64,000 nucleotides of DNA from Chondrus crispus. Lineage: Eukaryota; Rhodophyta; Florideophyceae; Gigartinales; Gigartinaceae. Below the pieces are notes generated by a model. It was not told the origin of the DNA. It searched no databases and saw nothing but the letters and a program-made list of their open reading frames with translations. Positions 30,954 to 40,487 of the stretch are shown here, piece after piece. The stretch is from assembly GCF_000350225.1 (NCBI RefSeq), contig NW_005179038.1, positions 58,951 through 122,950 of the forward strand, written 5' to 3'. How positions within the stretch are numbered: position 1 is the stretch's first letter; every line of letters starts with the position of its first letter. A program made the translations under genes and the position numbers.

Positions 30954-32255
30954 TCAATCAAGCGGAGGAAGCGGGGCATCTGATTGTAGATGGTAGGCAT
31001 CGCGCACAGCGGGAGCGTGAGACCGGAGCTTTTCAGTATCTCCGGCCTCAGCTGCACCGGCAAGGTTGCGAGCAGCGGCAGAGAGAGCGCCAGAGCGGTA
31101 GGGAGAGCGAATTGTGACATCATATGCAGTAGGGGGATCGGGAGGTGCACCAGAGGGAGGAGCGGGAGGTTGGACGAGGAGGTCAGCGGGGCGTCGCGCA
31201 GTGTCAGGCAGCAGAAAGGGGACTTCTAAGTCGCACTGTAGACCGGAAGCGCGAAAAGCATGGCGGGCGAGGACGTTAAGGACGATGTTGTGGCGATGAA
31301 TTATCCCAAACCCATGACGGCATACAGTAGCATGGTCCCCACGGGCATCCATTGGGCGGTGGCAGTGGGTACAGAGAATGGGCCGAATAGAATCATCAAA
31401 CACAGGAGTATCCAAATGCAGACGGAGCATGCAAGACCAAATGGAGCTCGACACACGAGAGGTTAGCGCAGGGTGGGCGCAGAGGAAGGAAGCTGCGCCG
31501 GGAGCACGGAGAGAGTTGTAACGAGCGTGACGGCGAGCAGAAGCGGCAGTGTGATCACATAGTCGCGGGTGTAGGGTCCAGGAGGTAGTTTCCCAGTAGC
31601 GACGGTAGGAAGCACCGTGGATAGCCTGAAATAGAGTAGTATGTATGCGTTCAGGTCTTTCCAGCAAGGCGTCTGGTTCAAACGGCCCGAGAGAGGAAGC
31701 GATTGTAAGAATTCCGCGCGTGCGGACCTCTGGGTTGAGAGAGCGCAGGACATGGACCAAATGCTTGCGAGCCATACGTCAATAGAACGAAACTATCGGA
31801 TTAAATGGACCCGAAACACGCATAGGGGCGGATTCAATAAGACTAGCGGCATGCGAGGCATGTACGAACGGTGATAAAGGCGTGAATCCGTGACCACCGA
31901 GACGGAAAGAGAGGCCGATTTGTGTGGAAATAGACGGAGAAATAGCTACATCATTAACGCGGGAATACGCAGCACGCTGCATGTCACCGAATCGGATAGC
32001 CGGAGCGAGGGAGACACGAGGCGGGGTGAGTCTAAAGGCATGTTCCACACGGCACACTGAACCAGTCACACTATGAAGGTGAAACCGAATTCGAGCATCC
32101 GGTATGTCATCAAGGAGGGATATGGATGCGGAAACTGTCTTAATTTTGGTATCCAGGAAGGCCTTCATGAACGCGTCAGTTCCTAAAGGGGCGCCCAGCA
32201 ATGCAATTCCGCCTTCCCCTGACACATGCATGGGAAAGGACTCTGTGAGCGGCAA
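30954..32255 (-). pseudogene. LINE C-terminal region: zinc finger and PD-(D/E)XK-like domain
   Basis: This continues the RT frame after a frameshift and contains one in-frame TGA at 31776-31778. The distal half carries a CCHC-type finger (CTHCHRPMDARGDHATVC) followed by RHN and then CDLEVPFLLPDTARRPADLL and AYDVTIRSPY. The spacing of E, RPAD and YDVTI resembles the restriction-like nuclease that follows RT in site-specific LINEs such as R2 and CRE. It would make the target nick. I assign the nuclease fold by motif only. Confidence 0.65.
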
Positions 32256-33292
32256 GATATTTTCAGGCGAGGTACTGGGCCAAAAAGCTCGTCATTTTCG
32301 ACATTAATGGAAACCCCAATATGAGAACCTGCTTGTGTAAGGATGTTCAAAGCTTTTCTGACTTCTAGTATAGGTCCTATTAACGTTCCATCATCTGCGT
32401 ACCACCCGTTAAGCGAAAGTCTGCATTCTCTACTTATACGCTGAACAAGTGGCTGTATAGCCAATGAAAATAATAGCATGCTAGCGGGGTCTCCTTGTTG
32501 GGTACCTTCACGGCTCCGAAGGAGGAGCGGAGGAGTAGAGGGTAGAATGAGGTCGGGAGTGATGCGACCATAAACGAGGTTCAGGAAATGGGCTAAACTT
32601 GGCGTCTGCACCGTCATGCGGTCGAGCATTTGTTGGCGAGAAAAAGTGTTAAAAGCATTACGTGCATCCACAGAAACGAGGATGTAATTCGGGTCTCTGC
32701 CGTGCCGAGCCAGTAGCATTCGAGAATCATGTATAATAGCATCCATGCCCGACGGTACACCGTTGGCCAGCTGTTCTGGTGAGAGGTGGTCTCGAGTGTC
32801 GTCAATGGCCATGGGCAGGAGAACGTTTGTGACAAGTCGCCGTAGAGCTTGGCCAACCGCGATAGGGCGAATTTTCCCTGGTCGTGGTTGAAGAGGGATG
32901 AGTGTTGATGCTGCAAGGAGGGGAGCGGTGGTGTCAGGGATGTTGCCGCGTGCAAGGCGCTGAGCGAGCCGTGTGAGGACGGACAGGACGGTGAGTCCAG
33001 ACTCAGGGCTTATGGTGGTGCACACGAGTAGTTGTAGAAGGCGTGGGGAGAGGTTGTCCGGTCCTGCGGCGGAGGATGGGTTGAGCGAGCGCGCGGCACG
33101 AAGGACTTGTCCTTCCGTGATGTCAGGGGCGGGCGGGAGGTCCGTTGGCAAGAGCGGCTGGATTGGATATGCGGGGGAAGGATGAAGGGTGCGAATTGCG
33201 CGGAGTGTATCTGAGTCCCGTAGATTGGCCAACTGCTTATCTGTGAGAGCGCGCATCGCTCGACCATATTTAGCTTGAGAAGCCATACGCAT
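32183..33292 (-). pseudogene. LINE reverse transcriptase
   Basis: A 369-codon frame starts from ATG at 33292. RT blocks in order: AAGPDNLSPRLLQLL (about residue 75), GKIRPIAVGQALRRLV (139), VSVDARNAFNTFSR with the first catalytic Asp (209), REGTQQGDPASMLLFSLAIQ (261), GWYADDGTLIGP with the YADD pair (298-301). It primes reverse transcription at nicked target DNA. No N-terminal apurinic-type endonuclease or gag-like ORF1 precedes it. The frame shifts around 32190-32250, after which the C-terminal domain continues in another frame, so this copy is inactive. Confidence 0.85.
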
Positions 33293-33312
33293 GGCAGTCT
33301 GCCAGTTGTGGA

Positions 33313-33401
33313 GATTCCTTCATATGACTCCCAGTCATACCTCTCTCATGTCGTTGGCCAACGGCACCTCCCTTTTGCGCAGTGGTCATCATTCCCTGCA
33401 T
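33313..33401. repeat. 89-bp direct repeat, copy 1
   Basis: The sequence from GATTCCTTCATATGACTCCC to TCATTCCCTGCAT recurs at 33803-33892 with a handful of differences. Both copies lie in the non-coding 5' end of the LINE, 490 bp apart. The second copy ends almost at the junction with Tigger copy 2. Confidence 0.8.
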
Positions 33402-33462
33402 CCCAGGTTATGGGCCTCATTCTACTGCTGCGCACGTGAGTTCGAATCCCACCGTACACCTC
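33385..33462 (+). other. tRNA-like or primer-site-like motif pair
   Basis: TGCGCAGTGGTCATC resembles a pol III A box and GAGTTCGAATCC (33438-33449) an excellent B box, 55 bp apart. Between them is GGTTATGGGCC, the half-tRNA primer-site sequence of the copia elements here. No 7-bp acceptor stem can be formed around the pair, so this is not an intact tRNA gene. It may be a tRNA-derived relic or a mixture. Confidence 0.3.
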
Positions 33463-33802
33463 CTTCCCACATTACCCAATCACAAGCTCACACGTCAACC
33501 ACCCGACGTTGTTAGAAGCAACCCCTCACAAGCCGACACGTCCCACACCCGACGTATTCAGATGATGCAAAAAACCTCATTTCTCAGGTTCCAAGGTCCA
33601 CCCGCACTGTAAGACGTCACCAACACGCATCAAAAACCTTCAGGTTCATGGTACACCTGCGTTCATTCTTTTAAGTCAAGAACCCGGCATTCCTTCTCAT
33701 TTAGTCACTCACATACGAGTTCAGGGGGACTATGGTGATTCCTTCAACTCATTCATTGAACTCGTCTACTCATTCCCACTTTGCGATGCTTCCTTCTCTG
33801 CT

Positions 33803-33892
33803 GATTCCTTCATATGACTCCCAGTCATACCTCTCTCATGTCGTTGGCCAACGGCACCTCCCCTTTTGCTCAGTGGTTATCATTCCCTGCAT
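33803..33892. repeat. 89-bp direct repeat, copy 2
   Basis: This is the second copy of the 33313-33401 repeat, ending five bases before Tigger sequence resumes. Tandem 5' units are common in LINEs and often hold the promoter. Confidence 0.8.
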
Positions 33893-34235
33893 GACACCAG
33901 TGATGCTATGATGGATGATTGTGTGGCAGAAGACGAGTGTGAAATTACGGAGAGGCGGGCCGTACCGAGTGCTGTAGTTCTAGTAAGGTTGTTTGGGTCT
34001 TTGGAGAGTCTGGGTGTGGAGTGCGATGTGAGCAATGCCTTATCGCACTTGAGGTCCGCAAAACGAGCTTTTCTAGAAGCTAGGCATGAGAGACAGGGTC
34101 AAAGGCAACAACAGCAGACTCTAATAACAGAGTTCTGGCATGGTATTGATTCTGCCATCTGATTGTGCCGCTCCGAATTAGTGCCGCATTATTAGTCCTT
34201 ACACAGGGCGGCACTAATGGGTAGGGTCGACTGTA

Positions 34236-34305
34236 GGAAGTAAAGGCGCCGTCGCCTCCGCCACGATCCGTGGTCGGAGGAATCCGACCAGTTCTTGGCA
34301 TCACA
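34236..34305 (+). repeat. Truncated copia-type LTR at the right inner boundary
   Basis: This is the 3' 70 bp of an LTR like that of element C (GGCGCCGTCGCCTCCGCC, ending TTCTTGGCATCACA). It is cut on its left by the right end of Tigger copy 2 at a TA. Its right end joins arm sequence at exactly the base where an LTR joins the left arm (5796/5797). Confidence 0.8.
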
Positions 34306-34664
34306 ATCACAGACTGGATGAACGTTCACCACTGTCGAGTTGATTTTTACTGGCACTGTGCTGTGTTGAGAACTCACGAAACCGCAAAAAAAGAATCTGA
34401 TGGCGGTTTTTTCTGCAGTAGCACTACACAATTTCGGTAACGTTTTTAATTACCATAAAGAAAGTATTCCACTTGCAAATGACACAACTGTACTCCTGGT
34501 GCACATTTGGTGCACATTTCCCAAATGCAAATGACGCAACTGTACGTACACCTGGTGCACATTTCCCGAGCCCACCAACCTGCCTGGCGGGCGGGGAGGA
34601 GGGGCGGCGGGGCCGAGGGGGGGAACGCCGTTGTGCGCATGTAACTTTAAAGTTAACTTAATTG

Positions 34665-34990
34665 TTGAACGAGGTGAGCAATAAACGTGATCGAGAGTGT
34701 GTCCCTCTCCGGTGTGAGGGGGCGAGCTGCCCCCGGTCACACAACTTTATGTCATCCAGTCCGAGACTGGTGGGCGCGATACCGCGCCGCCGTCGAGTGT
34801 AGATTACTAATTAATAGTTAAATCTACGATGGTGCGCATACAAAATTCTCCCTTTTGGTCCGACTACATTCGTCGCCCAATGCCAGCCGTCCAAGTATGG
34901 ACAGCGGCGGTCCGGAGCGTTCTTATTGGACGAAATGGCTTTCGCCACCTCATGGCCAAAGGCCTTGTGATACTGTATGCCTATCTTGGC
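34665..34990. mobile_element. 326-bp unidentified insertion in the right arm
   Basis: The right arm reads AATTG, then 326 bp, then AATTG (34660-34664, 34991-34995). The left arm has the same flanks with a single AATTG (near 5332-5336). So this is an insertion with a 5-bp target duplication made after the arms formed. It begins TTGAACGAGG and ends TATCTTGGC, contains GGGGGCGAGCTGCCCCC and an open minus-strand stretch of about 60 codons, and has no evident inverted ends. A solo LTR of an unseen family or a non-autonomous element would fit. Confidence 0.7.
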
Positions 34991-36393
34991 AATTGTGATG
35001 TTGGACACGCAACTACTTTACTGTCTAGATGACAAGTGACGTCATTTGAGGCTACGTTTCAACTTATTTTTCCTCGACTGGTGCTTGCTAAACAAGAAGG
35101 AAAATATACTCTCGCCACCCGCAGTCGACTTCTGCGTTGCGGAAGGATGGAGTTTGGTGAGATCTGCAAGTCTTTTTCAGCCATTTTTTGAATGCCCAAA
35201 AACATGCCTTTTCGACCCACCCCAAAACGTTGTTGATATCTTCGAACCCAAAACGCCTGATTACTATGTCAACCGGGTATTGAAGCTTCATTGGATTCTC
35301 AGTCTTTCTGTGTATTCGCAACTGCTATTCCTATGGTTTGCAAGATGTCATTGCCGACGGCGTGTACGTAAGAAATATTGTCCCAAACTGACTTTATATG
35401 AGCCAAATCGCTTGTCGTCTAGACACTAGATGTGCGTTCGGAATGCCGGTAGTCTGCGGCCCATGCCAAGGGCAGCTGATTTGGGTGCCGTCAGCGGGCA
35501 TGGCATGACAGTTTAGATATTGCTGGGATGCATTATTTGTTCCTAAATGGACGCCTCGTCCGTTCGCTAGAGTGAAGAACCATGTCTGCAGGCGCTGAGG
35601 GCAGAAGGAAGAGGACCATTGAGGCAACTGCACATTCCTTCGATGCAGCTTTAAGAATAATCCCAGGAATGTTTTCCCAACCCCTCATTGACTCAGCTGT
35701 GGCGCCGCACATATTAAGTACTGTAATGGTATAAATTTCATGCATTTTTACCAGTGCAGTACGAGTGCGCTAATTGCTCTGTATGCCGATATGCTATCAT
35801 GTTCCAGGCGTATGAGAGGCGAGGTGCGGAGCGAGATTGGCCAGGGTGTCAGGCAGCTTACGTTTTCGTCCACGCTTCGCATACGCTTGGAAAGGAGCAG
35901 TAGTTTGGAATATGCGAACCGGATGCAAACCTGCATGCAAGCAATACTCGTGCGATGTGCAACCCAACTGAATTGCCCCCGTCTTTACCCCTTCGGCAGC
36001 GTTGTTACTTTTCCTCTTCATACATCGCCTTGTGCGTAAGAGAGTGTTAAGAAAACAGGCCTGCGACGAATAGTTCTTGCATTGCACAGGTGAGGAAAGA
36101 CCCTACGACGCTCCTCGCACCCCACTTTGCATCTGACATGCCGTACTCTTCGCCACAGGGTGATGCTCGAGCTCGTGCACGTAAAATGAGCCCTCTCAAG
36201 GCCCTTCCTTCATTTCTTACACTGCAGCACAGTAGGCCTCTCGCGCAACCATACTTGTCGCAACATTGCCCACGGTGCTTTGCCCCAACCTCGCAGGAAT
36301 GTTTACCGATCCTTTCAGGGACACGGCAGTGTTGTTCCAACAAACTAAGGGCACTTTTATTGCAATTTAGTCTGGCTGCATGACGCGAAGTGC

Positions 36394-36400
36394 TATAAAT
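36394..36400 (+). promoter_or_regulatory. TATA-like box in the right arm
   Basis: TATAAAT in the context GTGCTATAAATGG is the best TATA box in the arm (also in the left arm at 3930-3936 on the minus strand). It lies about 700 bp upstream of the cysteine-rich gene, so it either starts a long leader or belongs to a separate, unrecognised transcript. Confidence 0.3.
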
Positions 36401-37103
36401 GGAAAGTATTGTCGAGGGGCCCAGCCCGCGTCATGTCAACAGGACTGTCAGCGGCACAGTGCCAGTGCATGATGTCATTGTTAAAACGTGTACGTTCTGT
36501 ACACGCATGGGGAGCAGTTCCCACCGACAGACAGAAAAAGCACTTCTGTTGACACCAAAGACGGCAACTGCTTTCGGTTCTTCGCTGCTCTCGACATACC
36601 TAGTTTACGTATGCAAGCATTCAATTCTGCCCTATTCTTCACCCCCCCTCCCTGCCACTTTGCCGCTCTGGCTGCTTTCGGCTTGGCACAAACCTCAACC
36701 CGACTGTAACTGGAACCTCTTCTTCCCTTTTGGGCCGAAACCCACAACGCCATCTATGATGTGGCTGTGTTCTCCGTGACATGTCTGCTTTCGTCCCTAT
36801 TCCAAGCCTTGCCTATCGTAGCGACCCATCAACCACTACCCGCGAAGCCCATACACTACTTTCTACGTTTGGGAAACTATTTCGCCAAGAGGGGTGTCAT
36901 CCCTTCCTGATGCCCGTGGCATCGAAACAAAAACAACTGCCAAACCACCCACACATCACCGTAGTCCTTTCGAATATCCACCGCTCTTCCCTCTGAATTC
37001 TATTAAAGCCCACGCGCGATCCCATTCCCTGCCCTTATTCCATCCCACACCCACCACCACCACCACCACCTCAATCCACCAAAAACCTGTCCAATCCCAC
37101 ACA

Positions 37104-37583
37104 ATGACCTCTTCCGTCTTCCTCCTCTTCACCCTCTGCTTTGTCTTCATTCCATGCGCTTTAGCCGTATCCCCCACCCCTTCCGCAACTGAAGCTCCGA
37201 AATGCCCATGTTCCTGTCTCATAGGTCCAAGGAGCTTCCGCCGCTCCAACATTCAGTGCACTCGCAAGCGGCTCATCAACAAATGCGAAATGTCCCGCTG
37301 CGAAAGAAAGAACGGTGCCAGGGGCTTCACATGTTGTGATATCGCCGCTCTGGAGGTTAACCCGTCAGCTAGCCCTTCGACTGCTCCCTCCCTGAGTGCA
37401 TCGCCTTCTCCGCCAGCTTTGGCGTCGACTTCTCCGATCATCCCAAAGTCGTGCCCATGCAAGTGCATTAAGAGCCGCAATGCTGAGCGCTGGGCCGCGG
37501 TAGTCTGCAGCAAAGCAAAGTATGCCGGATGCGGTGTCGCTTCGTGTGGGGAGCGGAATCGTTACATGTGCTGTTACGCATGA
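37104..37583 (+). CDS. Secreted two-domain cysteine-rich protein, right-arm copy
   Basis: This 159-residue protein differs from the left-arm copy (2746-3225) at only two positions that I see: Lys for Arg at residue 33 and Ala for Val at residue 141. All sixteen cysteines, the signal peptide and the Ser/Pro linker are preserved. The 5' leader contains a CAC trinucleotide run (37048-37070), and a TATTAAAG box lies about 100 bp before the ATG. Both copies are intact, so the duplication doubled a functional gene. See the left-arm entry for the module layout. Its function is not known. Confidence 0.85.
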   Translation: MTSSVFLLFTLCFVFIPCALAVSPTPSATEAPKCPCSCLIGPRSFRRSNIQCTRKRLINKCEMSRCERKNGARGFTCCDIAALEVNPSASPSTAPSLSASPSPPALASTSPIIPKSCPCKCIKSRNAERWAAVVCSKAKYAGCGVASCGERNRYMCCYA

Positions 37584-38284
37584 GGAAGGCATCCGGGGAC
37601 ATGCCTTAATAGTTTTTTTCCCGTGTAGATGACCATTTGCAGATAACCATGAATTAAATTGTCAGCCCTTCTTATTGCAGCGTACGCTCGCTCAGATTTC
37701 CGTGAGTCAGTTGATTTCCATGCCCTTGTTGAGCATGGCTCTAGAACGGGGGATGAGAAGTTGCCGGATTTGTACTGAGGCGAACACATGCCAGTGTGCG
37801 AGAAGCGAGGTGAATGGTACTGTTGACTGTAGTTTCCGCAGGACAAAGAACGTCCTCTCAGGCCTTCCTTTCTAGTGAGTTTTCTAGTTGGGAATGAGAG
37901 CCCCTCGCTCGCTCGTGCCTGCTCCGATAGATAAAGGGCCCCAAGTGGTCTCTCATGAGTAGCAAGTACAATCTTTCGGGCTCAGAAGGTCGAGAGCCCG
38001 ATGCAGTGTGCGTGCGGAGATTTGTTGTCTACTATGGGACATGCATGCCAAGTTCCGTTGTATGTACAATTGGTTGACACTGGGGCCATGATTTCTGCTC
38101 GCAGTGCTTCTGCAAATAGAAAATATAGTATAGTGGTACTTCTTAATGCTATGGTCCCTGCAATGTGTCGCAACTGATGCAGAATTTTAAGAACCCTTTC
38201 CTTGGCAGTTAGTACAAACTTTTATGTGGCACTGTGACACTGCACAATTTGTCTTGTCACGACACCAACTACACACTCGCGCAT

Positions 38285-38481
38285 TGTGATGCCAAGAACT
38301 GGTCCGATGCCTCCGACCACGGATCGTGGCGGAGGCGACGGCGCTTTTATTTCCTACTGAGCAAATAGCGCCTTATTGGCATTGTCCTATCCGTACTGTG
38401 TCTTATCTGGATGGAACCAGGTGAGTTTGGTTTTGGTGGCGCGTTGGCCGAGCGTCGAACTTGGTTCTGGATGGAACCACA
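38285..38481 (-). repeat. Copia C 3' LTR region
   Basis: On the minus strand the segment runs from TGTGGTTCCATCCAGA after a CGGGGGGAG purine tract to GGCATCACA. A second start (TGGTTCCATCCAGATAAG) lies 61 bp inside, and only the part from there on (38285-38419) matches the 5' LTR. Confidence 0.85.
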
Positions 38482-39290
38482 CTCCCCCCGACGCGAGGGC
38501 AGCGTGTCCTGTATTTCTCTTACGGCGATGTTCTTCTTGTGTGCGCGGTAGAGTGTTGTTTTGAGGGATTTGGTGAGGATGTCGGCGTATTGTTCGATGG
38601 ATGATATCCGCCGGATGTTCATTTTTCCCTGTTGTACTGTGTCGTGGAGATAGTGATATCTCACGTCGATGCACTTCCTCCTTTTCGTCGCGCCCATGCT
38701 CTTCGCCATTTGCACCGCTGCTGTGTTGTCTACATGCAGGGTAGGCGTGCTGGTGGGGAGTTGTATTTCGCGTATGAGGTTGTGTAGCCAGAGTGTGAGG
38801 GCCGTTGTTTCGGATGCGGCAATATATTCCGCCTCGCAAGTGCTTTCTGCGACGACGGGCTGTTGCTTCGCAATCCACTGTACTGGTGCTCCGTTGACGA
38901 GCGTTACCATGCCGCTAATTGATTTTCGGCTAGTGGCGTCGTTCGCATAGTCGGCGTCCGAGTATGCGCAGATGGTGATTTTGCGGGTTTTCCCGCTGGC
39001 ATGAGAATGCCTTCGTCTGGAGTACTGTGGAGGTACTGTGCGAGTCGTTGCAGCAGATTCCAGTGGCGCTGTGTTGGTTTCTTCAGCGTGCGGGGGAGCG
39101 TGGTCGCTGCGAATGCTATGTCCGGGCGCGCGCTGTCCGCTATGTATCTTATTTCACCTACTGCTTTGCCATATATCGTGGCAATGTCAGCTCGCTTTTC
39201 CTCTTCGTCGGTGGGCGGATCCATTTTTATGCTGTCTAGATATGGGGTGGATCTCTTGTTGCATCCTGTCTGCGCGAGGAGTGTGACCAC
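38482..39290 (-). pseudogene. Copia C RNase H region
   Basis: The minus strand carries the end of pol: GEIRYIADSARPDIAFAATT, KSTCEAEY-type residues (STCEAEYIAASE), KSMGATKRRKCIDVRYHYLH and the terminal EQYADILTKSLK. It is closely related to elements A and B. It is part of a broken element. Confidence 0.8.
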
Positions 39291-39338
39291 GCTATCGATT
39301 GTGCAACGGTTGGTAGATGTGTATTCCCTGAGTTGTGT

Positions 39339-39830
39339 TCATAATTTTCCAGTTGAGGTACGAGGTCGGTATTGGATTCCTCTGTGTTCGAGCTGCTTCT
39401 GTACTTGTTTGGCGAGGTACTCTTTCGCGTTGTCTGTCACGAGGAGTCTCGGCTGCTCTCCATTTTCCGTTGCTATCCTATAGATGGCTTGGATGATTGT
39501 GTGTGGCACTTGTGCCCTGTTGTGGAGGCAGAACACCCATATGTATCTCGTGTTTGTATCGATGACAGTGAGGAAGTAGCGACAGTTATGTTGCGACGGG
39601 GGGTGTATTGGGCCGCAGACATCCGAGGAGAGACTCTCTCCTCTTTATGCGTGGTGTGCGGTGCGTTTGTGTGTCCTCGTGGCCGTTTTGCCGTGTATGC
39701 ACCGGGTGCATGTCATTTGTGCACTGGTGTCTGGTAGACCTTTTGGCATTCCAGGGAGTAATTGGTGTCGTGACATGTGAGCTATGGTCTTTGGGTTGGC
39801 GCAATTGAGGCTGATGTGCCATCCAGCCAT
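39339..39830 (-). pseudogene. Copia C integrase part
   Basis: The minus strand carries the zinc-binding part of a copia integrase (TRCIHGKTATRTHKR, LPGMPKGLPDTSAQ) and a piece of the catalytic core (NRAQVPHTIIQAI, LLVTDNAKEYLAKQV). It belongs to the broken element C and is incomplete. Confidence 0.75.
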
Positions 39831-40474
39831 TTGCTGTGCTGCAGCTGTGGGGATTTGTTGTCTCGACGGTGTGGTGGGTGTGTTTCGCAGTGTCGGTGTT
39901 TGTCGTCGCGTTGTGTTGAAGGGAATTTGATCGCTGCGTCGCCGTGTGAGGGGGTGTGTGTGATTGGGAGTGCCTGCCTTTTTTTGGGTGCTGGTTTGAC
40001 ACGGGTTTTTCTGGTCGTTGTTTTACGTTTGTATGTCCTTGCTCCTTTGGCTGTTGCTTGTTTTTGGAGGCGGTACTGACCGTTTTGGAAATGTGCGGTG
40101 AGTTGTGCTGGTGGCAAGCGCGTCGGTTTATGCAGTGCTGCTTTAGTTCTGGAGAACGTCACGTGTCCGTGTGCTGCCAGGTCGTGTACAGATAGCAAAT
40201 TTTCCTTGATGCTCGGCGCGTTCACGGCTGGTACTCGTACGCTATTCCTCTTCTGTGTGATCTTGATGGTGCCAGTGTGTGTGATCGGGACGCGTTGGCC
40301 GGTTGCCGTGGTTGTTAGTGTGCCGTTGCTGGGTCTCATACACGCGTACGGTGTAGCGGTATGAGTTGGATTTGCTCCGGAGTCGATGATGAATTTTTGC
40401 GTACCTTCGCTCGTGTCGTCGCGTGTTTGCAATTTTTCTTTGATCGCGTGTAAACGATCATGCAACTGGTGCAT
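39782..40474 (-). pseudogene. Copia C protease region
   Basis: The minus-strand frame has a retropepsin-like active site (FIIDSGANPTHT) followed by VPAVNAPSIKENLLSVHDL, which is shared with element B, and then a Lys/Arg-rich tail leading to integrase. It processes the copia polyprotein in whole elements. Confidence 0.8.
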
Positions 40475-40487
40475 GATGTTGGTTTCG

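Larger units (their letters stand above)
30656..33897 (-). mobile_element. LINE with C-terminal zinc finger and nuclease-like domain
   Basis: A non-LTR retrotransposon on the minus strand is inserted in Tigger copy 2. Compared with the empty site in copy 1 (26064-26095), the insertion replaced about 15 bp of target instead of duplicating it. The 3' end (30656) has no poly-A tail, only AATTTGAATAAAAATCG. Coding parts are RT (32183-33292) and a C-terminal region (30954-32255). The first 600 bp (33293-33897) are non-coding and contain an imperfect 89-bp direct repeat and tRNA-like promoter motifs. Confidence 0.85.
30160..34233 (+). mobile_element. Pogo/Tigger-type transposon copy 2, split by a LINE
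   Basis: The element is bounded by TA dinucleotides (30158-30159 and 34234-34235) with ends CAG...CTG, the signature of the Tc1/mariner-pogo superfamily. The right inverted end reads CAGTCGACCCTACCCATTAG on the minus strand. The left end is CAG followed by a 17-base G run, ACGCGCAATAGTGCCGC and, further in, CGAATTAGTGCCGCC, which recurs at the right end. A transposase N-terminus (30220-30655) has a CENP-B-like helix-turn-helix (KRTRPMIAQKIEVGHLL, then MRQFKISERTIRNIKRSLP). The C-terminal region visible at 33898-34160 has no obvious DDE triad, so this copy, about 830 bp without the LINE, is a non-autonomous derivative. Confidence 0.85.
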
